Part shown: positions 9,793 to 21,772 of the stretch, in pieces
Numbering within the stretch: position 1 is the stretch's first letter
Layout: each line of letters begins with the position of its first letter
NCBI GenBank assembly: GCA_027451865.1
Contig: DAIDHW010000004.1
Location: forward strand, 92,792 to 156,791
Direction: 5' to 3'
Length of the DNA stretch: 64,000 nucleotides
DNA from: Leptolyngbyaceae cyanobacterium clean351
GTDB taxonomy: Bacteria > Cyanobacteriota > Cyanobacteriia > DAIDHW01
Notes under the pieces: model-generated
Told to the model about the DNA's origin: nothing
What the model saw: only the letters and a program-made list of their open reading frames with translations
Databases searched by the model: none
Translations under genes and position numbers: made by a program

Positions 9793-10505
9793 CGGTCGGC
9801 CGGCTTATCCCCCACCTGCGCGCCCCAGGATGGGTGCAAATGGCCCTAGACGAGTGGCTCCTGCACCAGTACCAACAGGGCAATTCCCCCCCAGTCTTAC
9901 GGTTTTATACCTGGGACCCCGTGGCTGTCTCCCTTGGCTTCCATCAGCACTCCTGGGCTCCCGCTACCCCTCACCTAGGCTTGGACATGGTGCGGCGCCC
10001 CTCCGGGGGGGGAGCCGTACTCCACCAGGGGGACCTTAGTTACGCCCTAGTCAGCGAGTCCCCCACTGGCAAGCGCCATCAGGATTATAGATATCTGTGT
10101 AGGTTCCTGATCCAGGGGTGGGAACATCTGGGTATTCCCCTTACCTACGGCCAGGGGGAGTATACCCGAGGAGCTAACTGCTTTGCTAGGGCTACGGCAG
10201 CGGATCTAGTGCACGGGGACCAGAAACTGATCGGCAGTGCCCAACTGCGCCGAGGCCGGGCACTCCTGCAGCACGGTTCCATGCGCCTTAGACCTGATCG
10301 GGACCTAGAGCAGGCGGTTCTGGGCCTAGCCTTGCCTGCCGCACCCCCCGTACCCCCCCTACCCACCGTCGAATCAACCCTGGTAGAGGCAGCCAGGGAG
10401 TGCTACGGCATCACCTGGGTTATCCAGGGCCTAGAGGCCTGGGAATGGGCTCAGATTGATCCAGGCCAGCGCTTCCTTCGCGGCCTAGGAGAGGGCCACC
10501 ACTGA
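9789..10505 (+). CDS. Lipoate-protein ligase A family protein
   Basis: A 238-residue BPL/LplA-fold protein: MALDEWLL at the start, LRFYTWDPVAVSLGFHQ, the RRPSGGGAVLHQGDLSYAL cofactor-binding motif, and the lysine in QKLIGSAQLRRGRALLQHGS that contacts the acyl-adenylate. Such enzymes attach lipoyl or octanoyl groups to carrier proteins; short versions without the C-terminal accessory domain may be amidotransferases or octanoyltransferases, so the exact reaction is open. It begins with GTG in a GTGA overlap with the RDD gene and its 3' end overlaps the convergent mrp gene by 21 bases. Confidence 0.85.
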   Translation: MTVGRLIPHLRAPGWVQMALDEWLLHQYQQGNSPPVLRFYTWDPVAVSLGFHQHSWAPATPHLGLDMVRRPSGGGAVLHQGDLSYALVSESPTGKRHQDYRYLCRFLIQGWEHLGIPLTYGQGEYTRGANCFARATAADLVHGDQKLIGSAQLRRGRALLQHGSMRLRPDRDLEQAVLGLALPAAPPVPPLPTVESTLVEAARECYGITWVIQGLEAWEWAQIDPGQRFLRGLGEGHH

Positions 10506-11546
10506 GACCTGGGCGGCGATGGCCTGGGCCGCCTGCTGTAAAGCCTTAGCGGCAGCGGAGGCCGGATAAGCATGGCAAATGGGCACCCCCTGGTCTCCCC
10601 CCTGGCGGACGGGGATTTCTAGGGGTACACAGCCGAGGAGGGGTACCCCCAGTTCCCGAGCAGCCTTACTCCCCCCTTCAGAGCCAAAAATATCGTAGGA
10701 GTGCCCTGGTAAGTCAGGGGGGACAAAGTAGCTCATGTTCTCCACCACCCCGAGGATCTTGACTCCCATCTGCTGGAACATTTTCAGGCTGCGGCGGGCA
10801 TCGAGGAGAGCCACCCGCTGGGGGGTAGTGACGATCACTGCTCCGGCCATGGGTACGGCTTGGGCCATGGTCAGTTGGGCATCGCCAGTCCCGGGAGGCA
10901 TATCCACCAACAGGTAGTCTAGCTCCCCCCAATCTACCTGGTAGAGGAACTGGCGGATGATCCCATTGAGCATTGGACCACGCCAGATCACGGGCTGGTC
11001 CTCATCGATCAGAAAGCCCATGGAGACCACCTTCACCCCGTAGTTGAAGGCCGGCTCCAGGATGTCCCCCTGGGGACCCTGGCGGACCATGACAGAACTT
11101 TGACTTAGACCGAGCATGGTGGGCACATTAGGACCGTAGATGTCCGCGTCGATCAGGCCCACCCTAGCCCCCATAGCCGCTAGGGCTACGGCCACATTTA
11201 CCGCCACGGTGCTCTTGCCGACCCCACCCTTACCGCTAGAGACCGCCAAAATATTCTTGACCCCCGTAATCCCAGTGCGGTCCGGCAGGGATTTTTGACT
11301 GGGAGTTTCCGCCGTTACATCCACAATCACCTCCCTCACAGGGACTAAGGCTCGGACTGCCTTTTCACACTCCTCCACGATCATCTGCCGCAGAGGACAG
11401 GCGGGGGTCGTCAGCACCAGGGAAAATCTTACCCGCCCGTCTTCTACCTTGATATGGCGAATCATGTTTAGTTCAACCAGGCTTTTGCCTAGTTCCGGGT
11501 CCTGAACTGGGCGCAGGGCCTCGAGAATAGCATTGGTATCCAGCAT
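10485..11546 (-). CDS. mrp: Mrp/ApbC family iron-sulfur cluster carrier ATPase
   Basis: About 353 residues. The N-terminal MIP18/DUF59-like domain (AILEALRPVQDPELGKSLVELNMI) is followed by a P-loop ATPase with the deviant Walker A SSGKGGVGKST, DADIYGPNVP, DMPPGTGDAQLT and ENMSYF. This is the Mrp/NBP35 layout; the family binds and delivers Fe-S clusters to apoproteins, important for photosystem I and ferredoxin enzymes in cyanobacteria. The C-terminal region lacks an evident CxxC. I chose the second ATG (MLDTNAILE) as it matches the family N-terminus; the first is four codons upstream. Confidence 0.92.
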   Translation of the reverse strand: MLDTNAILEALRPVQDPELGKSLVELNMIRHIKVEDGRVRFSLVLTTPACPLRQMIVEECEKAVRALVPVREVIVDVTAETPSQKSLPDRTGITGVKNILAVSSGKGGVGKSTVAVNVAVALAAMGARVGLIDADIYGPNVPTMLGLSQSSVMVRQGPQGDILEPAFNYGVKVVSMGFLIDEDQPVIWRGPMLNGIIRQFLYQVDWGELDYLLVDMPPGTGDAQLTMAQAVPMAGAVIVTTPQRVALLDARRSLKMFQQMGVKILGVVENMSYFVPPDLPGHSYDIFGSEGGSKAARELGVPLLGCVPLEIPVRQGGDQGVPICHAYPASAAAKALQQAAQAIAAQVSVVALS

Positions 11547-11621
11547 AGGTGGGAGCATATTGTTCTCAAGCTACACTTTAACCTGAGCCCTAGGACTGGG
11601 GACCAGACTCCCTAGTCCAGG

Positions 11622-12299
11622 CTAAGCCTCGGGGGGAGGAGGGCCCTCCAGGTGTTTGAGGGCCAGGACAGCGGCCTGGGTGCGGTCCTTCACCGCCAGC
11701 TTCTGGAGAATAAAGTGCACATGGACGCGGACTGTACCCGGGGAGATATATAGGGCTCGGGCAATTTCCTGATTGGTTTTACCCTTGGCAATTAGGCCGA
11801 GGATCTCTTGCTCCCGCTTGGTTAAGGGCAGATCCACAACGCGGGGGGGGTCTGCCCCCCGGGGTCCCTGGTCAAAGGCGGCACGAATCTGGGTGGTGGC
11901 GCTCGCATGCCACCAAGAGGCCCCGGCGGCCACGGAGTAAATAGCCAGGATCAGGGTCCTTGCCGGCACCCCCTTGAGACAGTAACCCTGGGCGCCCCCT
12001 TCGATCAAGCGACTGACTAGGGATTTTTCCGGATGCGAAGTTAGTACCAGAACTGGCAGACTAGGGCACTCCCGCCTGATCTGGCGGCAAGCCTCCACTC
12101 CCCCAATCCCCGGTAGCCCAATATCCAGGACCACCACATTTAGAGGCTGAGCCTTAGCGATCTCTAGGGCAGTCTCGCCGTCCTCAGCCTCCGCCACCAC
12201 CTGGAAACCTGGCTCCCGCTCGAGTCTGGTGCGCAGACCGAGGCGGAACAGCTCATCATCCTCAACTAGCAAAATCCGATGGGTAGGTAAGGCAGCCAT
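11622..12299 (-). CDS. NarL/LuxR-family response regulator
   Basis: About 225 residues. The receiver domain begins HRILLVEDDELFRLG, has the phospho-acceptor Asp in VVVLDIGLPG, Ser/Thr in VLVLTSHPE and Lys in YCLKGVPA. A linker leads to a LuxR-type helix-turn-helix (LTKREQEILGLIAKGKTNQEIARALYISPGTVRVHV). The ATG giving MAALPTHRIL is preferred over a longer frame that would run into ycf34. No sensor kinase is adjacent, so it is an orphan regulator here. Target genes are unknown. Confidence 0.9.
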   Translation of the reverse strand: MAALPTHRILLVEDDELFRLGLRTRLEREPGFQVVAEAEDGETALEIAKAQPLNVVVLDIGLPGIGGVEACRQIRRECPSLPVLVLTSHPEKSLVSRLIEGGAQGYCLKGVPARTLILAIYSVAAGASWWHASATTQIRAAFDQGPRGADPPRVVDLPLTKREQEILGLIAKGKTNQEIARALYISPGTVRVHVHFILQKLAVKDRTQAAVLALKHLEGPPPPEA

Positions 12300-12309
12300 C
12301 AAGGGGGGC

Positions 12310-12558
12310 CTAGGTGGGTAATAACTCCCCGGGCCGCAGGCGGGCCCATTTCCCCCATTCCGGGTAGAAGCTCTCACAACCTACCACATCCCACTCCATT
12401 TGGATCTCAGTGTCGTGGGTCCGGATGTTAACGTTGATCGTCGGCTTGGTCGGCTCAAAGTCTGGATGTTCGGTCAGGTGGGGCTGCTGGTGTTGCGCCT
12501 CCACCGCGTGATAAGTAGTACAAGCATCAACGTGCTGACAGTCTATGCAAATACACAT
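12310..12558 (-). CDS. ycf34: Ycf34 family protein
   Basis: An 82-residue protein starting MCICIDCQHVDACTTYHAVE, which is the Cys-rich N-terminus of Ycf34, a family of cyanobacteria and red-algal plastids. Four cysteines lie in the first 13 residues (positions 2, 4, 7 and 13) and one near residue 60. Synechocystis Ycf34 has been reported to bind an Fe-S cluster and to affect photosynthetic electron transport. The central TINVNIRTHDTEIQMEWDVVGCESF strand region and final ELLPT also fit. It ends 10 bases before the response regulator start, suggesting co-transcription. Confidence 0.88.
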   Translation of the reverse strand: MCICIDCQHVDACTTYHAVEAQHQQPHLTEHPDFEPTKPTINVNIRTHDTEIQMEWDVVGCESFYPEWGKWARLRPGELLPT

Positions 12559-12675
12559 AACTGGACCTCAGCGCAGATTCCTCCCTCTAGTGTGGCACAG
12601 GTGGGTGGTGGCTCCCAGGAGTGGGAAAATGGGAATGGAATTTTTCTCTAGGGCCCACCGCACCCCTGGCCTCCC

Positions 12676-13896
12676 TTGAATGACTCCCTAACCACTACCC
12701 TGGGGATAGACCGCTGGCCCTTTAGCCCCCTGGAGTTACCCCCTCATACCTATCTGGTGGGTGGGGCGGTGCGCGATGCTCTGCTGCACCGAGATACCCA
12801 GCGGCTAGACTTGGATTTTGTCACCCCCACCGGGGCAATTGCCACTGCTGCCGCCCTTGCCCGCACCCACCAGGCAGGCTTTGTAGTCCTCGACCCCAAG
12901 CGCCACATTGCCCGGGTCGTTTTTCCCCAAGCGACAGTAGACATCGCTGAGCAGAGTGGGCCGGACCTAGGGGCTGACCTGAGTCGCCGGGATTTCACGG
13001 TCAATGCCCTGGCCTACAATCTGAGGCAGGCAGCCCTACAGGACCCCCTCGGGGGACTCAGGGACCTGAGGGCAGCTCAGCTAAGGATGATTTCCCCCCT
13101 CAACCTCCAGGAGGACCCCCTGAGACTCCTGCGGGCCTACCGGCTAGCTGCCCAGCTGGACTTTACCCTCGAGCCCCACACCCGGACGACTATCGCTCAG
13201 CTAGCCCCGGGCCTGGGGAGGGTGGCCGCGGAACGGGTGCTGACGGAAATCCTCTACCTCCTGGCCACCCCCGCAGGCCATCTCTGGCTCAGGCGGGCCT
13301 GGGGAGATGGGCTATTGAAGAGCTGGTTACCAGGGGCAACCAGGGGGGGGTTTGCTAAGCTCCCCTGGGTAGACCGGGCGGCAACGGCCATCGCATCCCG
13401 TTTCAGCATCCCCCTCCCCGAGCTGCCCTTGGTCCGCTTGGCCTGTCTAGTAGACCAGCCCCAGGTAGAGTTAACCCACCTCAAGTGCTCCCGCCAGCAA
13501 ATCCGCACCGTCCACATTATCCTAGAGTTGCTGCCCCAGGCTCTCAAGGCTGATCCAAGGCCCGCTGCTCTATACCAACTTTTCCAGGCCGCCGGTAGTA
13601 GGTTGCCCCTCGTGGCTACCCTGGCTTTGGCTCATGGGGGTCCCCAGGAATACCTACAGGCTCTCGTGGAGCGCTTTCTCGACCCGGGAGACCCCCTGGC
13701 CCATCCAGTCCCCCTTCTGCGGGGGGAGGATTTGCACCCTCTGGTATCCCCAGGTCCCGTCCTGGGGAAACTTTTGGCAGACTTGATGATAGCCCAGGTG
13801 GAGGGGCGGGTAAGTAGCCGGCCGGCGGCCTGGGAGTTCGCCCAGGGTTGGCTAGCCGAGCGGGGTAATTTAAGTAAAAATACTCCCCCCAAGTAG
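12676..13896 (+). CDS. CCA tRNA nucleotidyltransferase / poly(A) polymerase family
   Basis: A 406-residue class II nucleotidyltransferase. The head domain shows YLVGGAVRDALL, the metal-binding DLDFV, and SRRDFTVNALAYNL; the neck follows with EDPLRLLRAYRLAAQLDF. It adds or repairs the CCA end of tRNAs, which is needed here because none of the four tRNAs in the window encodes CCA. Start is a TTG at 12676. Split CC- and A-adding or poly(A) activities cannot be excluded from sequence alone. The 3' end overlaps convergent recG by 27 bases. Confidence 0.9.
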   Translation: MNDSLTTTLGIDRWPFSPLELPPHTYLVGGAVRDALLHRDTQRLDLDFVTPTGAIATAAALARTHQAGFVVLDPKRHIARVVFPQATVDIAEQSGPDLGADLSRRDFTVNALAYNLRQAALQDPLGGLRDLRAAQLRMISPLNLQEDPLRLLRAYRLAAQLDFTLEPHTRTTIAQLAPGLGRVAAERVLTEILYLLATPAGHLWLRRAWGDGLLKSWLPGATRGGFAKLPWVDRAATAIASRFSIPLPELPLVRLACLVDQPQVELTHLKCSRQQIRTVHIILELLPQALKADPRPAALYQLFQAAGSRLPLVATLALAHGGPQEYLQALVERFLDPGDPLAHPVPLLRGEDLHPLVSPGPVLGKLLADLMIAQVEGRVSSRPAAWEFAQGWLAERGNLSKNTPPK

Positions 13897-16240
13897 TTGC
13901 CGGTAGCGCTGCTTAAGTTCCTGGACTAGGCCTAGCCACCGCTGCAAACTGGGGTCTTCAGTCATCAGGGTTTCGGCAGCCGTGCGCGCTAGCTCTAGGA
14001 CCGGTTGGTCTTGCACCAGATGGGCCAAGACAAAATCCGGCAACCCAGACTGACGAGTACCCAAGACTTGACCCGGACCCCGGAACCGCAGGTCCATCTC
14101 GGCAATGAGGAACCCATCCTGGGACTGCTCTAGGACCTTGAGGCGCTGCTGGACCGGATCAGCGGTAGAACTACTGAGGATCAGACAGTAGGATTGGTCG
14201 GCCCCCCGGCCTACCCGGCCCCGCAGCTGATGCAGCTGGGCTAGGCCAAACCGTTCCCCGTGTTCCACTAGCATCACCGTGGCGTTGGGCATGTCTACCC
14301 CCACCTCCACTACTGTTGTGGATACCAGAATTTGACTTAAGCCTAAGCGGAATTCCTCCAGGGCGGCCTGCTTTTGGCTCGGGTGAAGACGGCCGTGGAG
14401 CAGGCCCAGGCGGTAGTCGGGGAATACCTCTGTTTGGAGGCGTTGGTGTTCCGCGACGGCGGACTTGAGGTCTAGTTTTTCCGACTCCTCCACGAGGGGC
14501 AGGACGATATAGGCCTGGTGGCCCTGGCGCACCTGCTCGTGAATCAAGTTGTAGGCTTGAGAGCGCTGGCGGTTGGTATAAACCTTGGTGGTGATCCGTT
14601 GACGGCCAGGGGGCAGCTCGTCAATTTGGCTGGTGTCTAAGTCCCCATGGATGGTCAGGGCTAGGGTCCGGGGAATGGGGGTGGCCGTGAGGGTAAGGAC
14701 GTGGGGCTGGATGCCCTTTTGTTGCAACCGGGCCCGTTGCTCCACCCCAAAACGGTGCTGCTCATCGATCACCACTAGACCCAGGGACCGGAAGCAGACC
14801 GGGTCCTCGATCAGGGCGTGGGTACCCACCACTAGGGGAAGTTCACCGGTGCTGAGCTGCTGCAGTACTTCCCGGCGTTTTTTCACCCCCGTAGACCCCG
14901 TCAGCAGCTCCACCGGCAGGTGCAGCAGGTTAAACCAACTTAAGAGCTTCTGGTAGTGCTGGGCCGCTAGGACCTCCGTGGGTACCATCATGGCAGCCTG
15001 GTGGCCGGCTTGAATGGTGGCCAAGATGGCGGCGACCGCTACTACTGTCTTACCGGAACCCACATCCCCCTGGACCAGGCGATTCATCGGCACCCCTTGG
15101 CGCAGGTCAGCCAGAATTTCCGCGATCACCCGACTTTGGGCCCCCGTGAGGGGAAAGGGCAAGACTCGATAAAATTCTCCTAGCAGTTCCTCCGTGGGAG
15201 CCACTAGGGCAGGGGATAACTCCTGGCGCCGCTCCTGGCGCCGCTGCAGTAGACCTAGCTGGAGGTAGAAGAATTCATCAAAGACTAGGCGCTGACGAGC
15301 TGCCTGTAGCTGGGATTGGTCCTGGGGTTGGTGAATGTGCAGCAGAGCGGTGGACAACCCTAGGAGCTGGTGCTGCTGGAGGATTACTGCGGGCAGGGGG
15401 TCGGGGAGGCGGTGGACTTGGGTTAAGACCAAAGGGATTGTCCGCCGCAGTAGCTCGGCGCCTACCCCCTCAACCAAGGGGTACACCGGGAGAATTTGGC
15501 CTGAAGCGGGGCCCTCACCCCCCTCGAGAACTTCTAACTCTAGGTTGTCTAGGGTCAACCCCTGTTTACCCCGTTTCACTAGGCCGGAGGCTGCCACTTG
15601 CACCCCCGGGGCGTAGGTGCGCCGTTGTCGCTCCTGCCAGGCCCGGTTACTGTAGCGACTACCTCGCAGGAATCGATTCAGACGAATCTGCCCACTGCTG
15701 TCGCGCAGCAGCAGCTCTAAAATGGTCAATTGGCGGTCCCGGGGGCTAGAGAAGCAAGTACAACGCCGCACGGTCCCGACAATGGTAACCGTGGCGCCCG
15801 GGGTGAGCTCCCGAATCTTCACCCGGTGAGAATAGTCTAGGTAGTCCCGGGGGAAGTAGTATAATAGGTCCCTAAGGGTAGATAGCCCCAGGCTGGCTAG
15901 CTTTTCCACTGATTTGGCCCCGATCCCCGGCCAGTACAGCAGAGAACAGGCTAGGTCTAGGGGTGGCTCGGGGCGATGACTGTTGGTGAGGGTCTGTAGG
16001 AAGCTGCGCACCTCCCCGAGGAGTTTTTGGCGCTGGGTAGTGTCCAGGGTTGAGTAGGACGCACTGCGGCGATGCAGATTTTGCCAATGGGCGCGATGAT
16101 TGGCACCTAGGCAGTCGGGGACTGTCCTGAGATTAAGCTGCAGGAATTCGCTGAAGCGGTACTGGTGGCCCTGAAGATCGGGGAAGCCGTGGTCGGCCTC
16201 CACCTCCAGGGCTCTAGTCAAACGAGCCCAGTCCGGCAGA

Positions 16241-16254
<14 letters not shown>
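13870..16254 (-). CDS. recG: ATP-dependent DNA helicase RecG
   Basis: A 794-residue helicase that regresses stalled replication forks. In order: an N-terminal cyanobacterial extension (about 100 residues), a helix-hairpin-like stretch GIGAKSVEKLASLGLSTLRDLLYYFPRDYLDY, the OB wedge domain (ATVTIVGTVRRC..), helicase domain 1 with Walker A GDVGSGKT and the Walker B box VIDEQHRFG, TATPIPRT, and helicase domain 2 ending in the RecG tail (LHQLRGRVGRGADQSYC, RFRGPGQVLGTRQSGLPDF). It follows clpB with a 14-base overlap. Confidence 0.96.
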
Positions 16255-18895
<2,641 letters not shown>

Positions 18896-19065
18896 TTTTT
18901 AATTAATACCTGAGCAAAATAGGGACTTTTTGATGTATCAGTTAGGAACGGAGCGCTAAACTAGACGGCATTTCGCCCTGGGGGGAAAACCCCAAACTAA
19001 TAGTCATACCTCTAATATAAAGTGTGTGGCAATCCTGATTCTGGCATTGCGGTGAGGAGTCAATC

Positions 19066-19659
19066 ATGCGTTATCGTTCGGCGGCCGTTTTAGTTGGGTT
19101 AGTGACGTTCACCCTGGCCGGGTGTACCTCGAGTCCGAATACCGTTGCCCAAAGCCCGGCGCCGGCATCCCCAGCGCCCGCGAGTCCCCCAGCCGTAGCT
19201 CAGAACCCATCACCTACTCCCACGCCTAGTCCTTCCCAGTCCTTATCGCCTACGCCGGTAGGCAATCTCATCCCCTCTACTAACCCTGCAGTCGAGCTAG
19301 CCCGGACCCGTGCCGGCCGTCAGGACCCTTTCTCCATCGTGCAGCTACCCCTTAAGGTTACTCTGCCCGCAAGTGCCACTCCGGTCCCGGTCCGGCCCAA
19401 GCCCGTGAAACCCCTACCCCCCCAGCCCGACCTGGCGCGGGCCGTCCAGGTCACAGGCGTAGTCGACATAGACGGCTCCCTACAGGCCATAGTCAAAGCG
19501 CCAGAAGAGCGGACCAGTCGCACGGTGGTGGCTGGAGACACCCTAGCCGACGGTCAGGTCCAGGTAACTCGGATCTTCCTTAGTGGAGACACACCGGTAG
19601 TGGTCCTGACCCAGTTCGGCATTCAGGTGTTCAAAACCGTTAGTGGGCCGACGGCCTAG
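19066..19659 (+). CDS. Putative lipoprotein with proline-rich linker
   Basis: A 197-residue protein with a lipobox at TFTLAGC (Cys19), so probably lipid-anchored after export. Residues 20-75 are a low-complexity Pro/Ser/Ala/Thr linker. The C-terminal globular part (from about residue 85) begins RAGRQDPFSIVQLPLKV and contains ARAVQVTGVVDIDGSLQAIVKA and VVAGDTLADGQVQVTRIFL, a beta-rich fold reminiscent of pilus or secretion-assembly lipoproteins such as PilP (QDPF then a beta-barrel with GxV). That comparison is tentative. Its TAG stop shares the palindrome CTAG with the opposing ycf23 stop. Confidence 0.7.
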   Translation: MRYRSAAVLVGLVTFTLAGCTSSPNTVAQSPAPASPAPASPPAVAQNPSPTPTPSPSQSLSPTPVGNLIPSTNPAVELARTRAGRQDPFSIVQLPLKVTLPASATPVPVRPKPVKPLPPQPDLARAVQVTGVVDIDGSLQAIVKAPEERTSRTVVAGDTLADGQVQVTRIFLSGDTPVVVLTQFGIQVFKTVSGPTA

Positions 19660-20393
19660 TGAATTTGGGGGACCCGCAGCTCTAGGGCTTCTACCAGGCG
19701 GCGCACTGCGGCCACCATGGCCACTTGGCTGTTGAGTTGATTGACCGCCGAGCCCACGCCTACCCCCGCGGCCCCGGCGCCGATGGCCAGGGGGATGGTG
19801 ACGTCAGAAAGGCCAGAGGCACACAACACCGGCACCTTGACCGCCCGGGAGATCTCGTAGGCAGCAGCTATGGTAGGGGCTGCCTTCTCCACTAGACCCA
19901 AGGTGCCCCCGTGGGCCGGTTTGGCACTTGTGCCTCCTTCGGTCTGGATCAGGTCTACCCCTAGTTCCTCTAGGGCCTCCGCCAGCTGCACCTGTTGGTC
20001 TAGGGGGAGGTGATGGGGGACAGTCACTGAAAGGGTGATAGTGGGAAGTAACTGACGAGTCTGGCAAGTCAAGTCAAGCACCTCTGGGGCGCTGAACAAA
20101 CGGCCCTGGGCGTAGAAGCTATCGAAGTTACCAATTTCGATCAGGTGAGCCCCGGCGGCCACGGCGGGCAAGAATTGGGCAGGTTCAACGGCTGAAACGC
20201 AAACTGGTAACCGAGTCAGGGAAAGGGCCATACTCACCAGCTGAGGGTCAGCGGCAATGTCCACGTAGGTGGCGCCCCCCTGGTCAGCGGCTTGGACGAC
20301 TGCCGCCACTTGGTCCCGGTTAAAGTTATTAAGACCGCTGATAATCTTCAGGGCTCGCCGCTGCTGAAGGGCTTGGTGGAGAACTGGATGCAT
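19656..20393 (-). CDS. ycf23: Ycf23 / DUF561 TIM-barrel protein
   Basis: About 245 residues starting MHPVLHQALQQRRALKIISGLNNF, a Ycf23 family N-terminus. The protein is a predicted TIM barrel (GGATYVDIAADPQLV, VCVSAVEPAQF, GAHLIEIGNFDSFY, IQTEGGTSAKPAHGG, VPVLCASGLSDVTIPLAIGAGAAGVGVGSAVN), with a glycine-rich phosphate-binding end. The enzyme reaction is not known. The family is conserved in cyanobacteria and red-lineage plastids. I chose the internal ATG at 20393 because the extra seven residues of the longer frame are not family-like. Confidence 0.88.
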   Translation of the reverse strand: MHPVLHQALQQRRALKIISGLNNFNRDQVAAVVQAADQGGATYVDIAADPQLVSMALSLTRLPVCVSAVEPAQFLPAVAAGAHLIEIGNFDSFYAQGRLFSAPEVLDLTCQTRQLLPTITLSVTVPHHLPLDQQVQLAEALEELGVDLIQTEGGTSAKPAHGGTLGLVEKAAPTIAAAYEISRAVKVPVLCASGLSDVTIPLAIGAGAAGVGVGSAVNQLNSQVAMVAAVRRLVEALELRVPQIH

Positions 20394-20472
20394 ACTGTGC
20401 CTCGAAAAAAACATTTGGTGGTTGATGGTATTTTCCCTCGGGAAAGGCAGGGGGCAAAACTCTTCCCCCGGA

Positions 20473-20526
20473 CCTACCTGGAGCTAGCTCCGGTAGGCGG
20501 TCGCCTGTCTCCCCAAGGGGGCGACC
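20473..20526. repeat. Two consecutive strong hairpins in the ycf23-STAS spacer
   Basis: First stem: CCTACC (20473-20478) and GGAGC pair with GCTCC and GGTAGG (to 20497) with one bulged T, an almost perfect inverted repeat. Second stem: GGTCGCC (20499-20505) pairs with GGCGACC (20520-20526). They sit between divergent genes, 80-105 bases upstream of ycf23 and 160-215 bases upstream of the STAS start, and before the putative STAS promoter. They could be the leader of ycf23 RNA, a small RNA or a cruciform site. Confidence 0.55.
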
Positions 20527-20626
20527 TTAGATTGCCGCGCACATGGCGACCAAGATAGCATATCAGCCCCGCTGCCCTGGTTTGCCTGGACCCACCCACC
20601 CGCTAGGCAACCGGGGTAAACTTGAG

Positions 20627-20656
20627 TTGCACAGATCTGGCGCTTAAAACTATACT
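20627..20656 (+). promoter_or_regulatory. Sigma70-type promoter for the STAS gene
   Basis: TTGCAC (20627-20632), 18-base spacer, TATACT (20651-20656). Transcription would start near 20663, leaving a leader of about 26 bases that contains AGGAGG at 20678-20683. This supports the downstream gene being expressed despite its odd start codon. Confidence 0.6.
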
Positions 20657-20688
20657 AGAGCGTTGAACACGCACCGTAGGAGGGTTCT

Positions 20689-21051
20689 ATTCCTGAATCA
20701 CTCACCCTAACCGTCAGCCTGCGAGGCACACGGGAAGTTAAGGACAACTACCAACTTTTTCGTCTGACTGGTCTACTAGATGCCTTTTCAGAACCTACCT
20801 TTCGTAAGGTTCTGAGCAAATCCCTGGAGGGGGGACCCCATAACCTGGTCCTGGACCTTTCTAGTATTGAATTCGTCGACAGTTCCGGCTTGGGGGCCCT
20901 CGTGCAATTGGCGAAGAAAGCCCAGGGAGAGGGGGGCAGTCTGCAGATTGTCACCAATCCCCGGGTTACCCAAACGGTGAAGCTAGTCCGCCTGCAGAAC
21001 TTTCTCTCTCTCCAACCTTCCCTGGAGGCCGCCCTAGCTAACCTAGGTTAG
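20689..21051 (+). CDS. STAS-domain anti-sigma factor antagonist, apparent ATT start
   Basis: A 120-residue frame encoding a single STAS domain: [41 protein letters not shown] (the phospho-acceptor Ser lies in DSSGLG) and a C-terminal [13 protein letters not shown] helix. Such proteins release sigma factors or partner kinases by partner switching. The frame has an in-frame TAG 11 bases before ATT and no ATG, GTG or TTG until deep inside the domain. ATT at 20689 is preceded by a perfect AGGAGG with five-base spacing and by a good promoter, and the protein from ATT has full family length. ATT is otherwise known as a start mainly for infC. The stop overlaps the convergent clpP stop by four bases. 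Confidence 0.82.
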   Translation: MPESLTLTVSLRGTREVKDNYQLFRLTGLLDAFSEPTFRKVLSKSLEGGPHNLVLDLSSIEFVDSSGLGALVQLAKKAQGEGGSLQIVTNPRVTQTVKLVRLQNFLSLQPSLEAALANLG

Positions 21052-21659
21052 ACTGCCGCCGCTAGGAGAGGGTGGCCTGCCGTCGGGCGGCGGCTAATTA
21101 CCTGGTCGATCAGCCCGTACTCGACTGCTTCCTGGGCAGACATGAAAAAGTCCCGCTCCGTATCCTCCGCAATCTTATCTAGGGGCTGTCCGGTTTGCTC
21201 AGCTAGCCAGTGGTTCAACCTTTCCTTATGGTAAAGAATTTCCCGCGCCTGAATTTCGATGTCCGTAGCTTGCCCTTGGGCTCCTCCTAGGGGTTGATGA
21301 ATCATCAACCGAGAGTGGGGCAGGCTCAACCGCTTGCCCTTGACCCCCGAACTGAGGAGGAAAGCCCCCATACTTGCGGCCAAGCCCACGCAAATGGTTG
21401 ACACGTCAGGGCGGATCTGATTCATGGTATCGAAAATGGCCATGCCAGCGGTTACGGAACCGCCGGGGGAGTTGATGTACAGGTAGATGTCTCGTTCGGG
21501 GTCTTCAGCTTCCAGGAACAGCAGTTGAGCCACCACTAGGTTAGCTAGTTCGTTGTCGATAGCCTGTCCCAGGAAGACAATCCTCTCCCTTAACAGGCGA
21601 GAGTAGATGTCGAAGGCCCGCTCTCCCCGGCCTGACTGCTCAATAACGATGGGAATCAT
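21048..21659 (-). CDS. clpP: ATP-dependent Clp protease proteolytic subunit
   Basis: A 203-residue serine protease subunit. The catalytic Ser is in [11 protein letters not shown], His in [11 protein letters not shown], and Asp follows in the DTERDFFMS region. The N-terminus [23 protein letters not shown] and [11 protein letters not shown] loop are typical. ClpP forms a tetradecamer that degrades proteins delivered by ClpC or ClpX. Cyanobacteria carry several ClpP paralogues plus ClpR; the intact triad says this is a true ClpP. Confidence 0.96.
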   Translation of the reverse strand: MIPIVIEQSGRGERAFDIYSRLLRERIVFLGQAIDNELANLVVAQLLFLEAEDPERDIYLYINSPGGSVTAGMAIFDTMNQIRPDVSTICVGLAASMGAFLLSSGVKGKRLSLPHSRLMIHQPLGGAQGQATDIEIQAREILYHKERLNHWLAEQTGQPLDKIAEDTERDFFMSAQEAVEYGLIDQVISRRPTAGHPLLAAAV

Positions 21660-21772
21660 AGCTTGGCCTTATCTTGATTGCTGTTCCTATTTTACCGGTC
21701 TGGCCGCTGGAGATGGGCCGGGAGAATGGGCGATAATCTGATTGAGAGCACAACTTTGGAGCCATTTACCCC

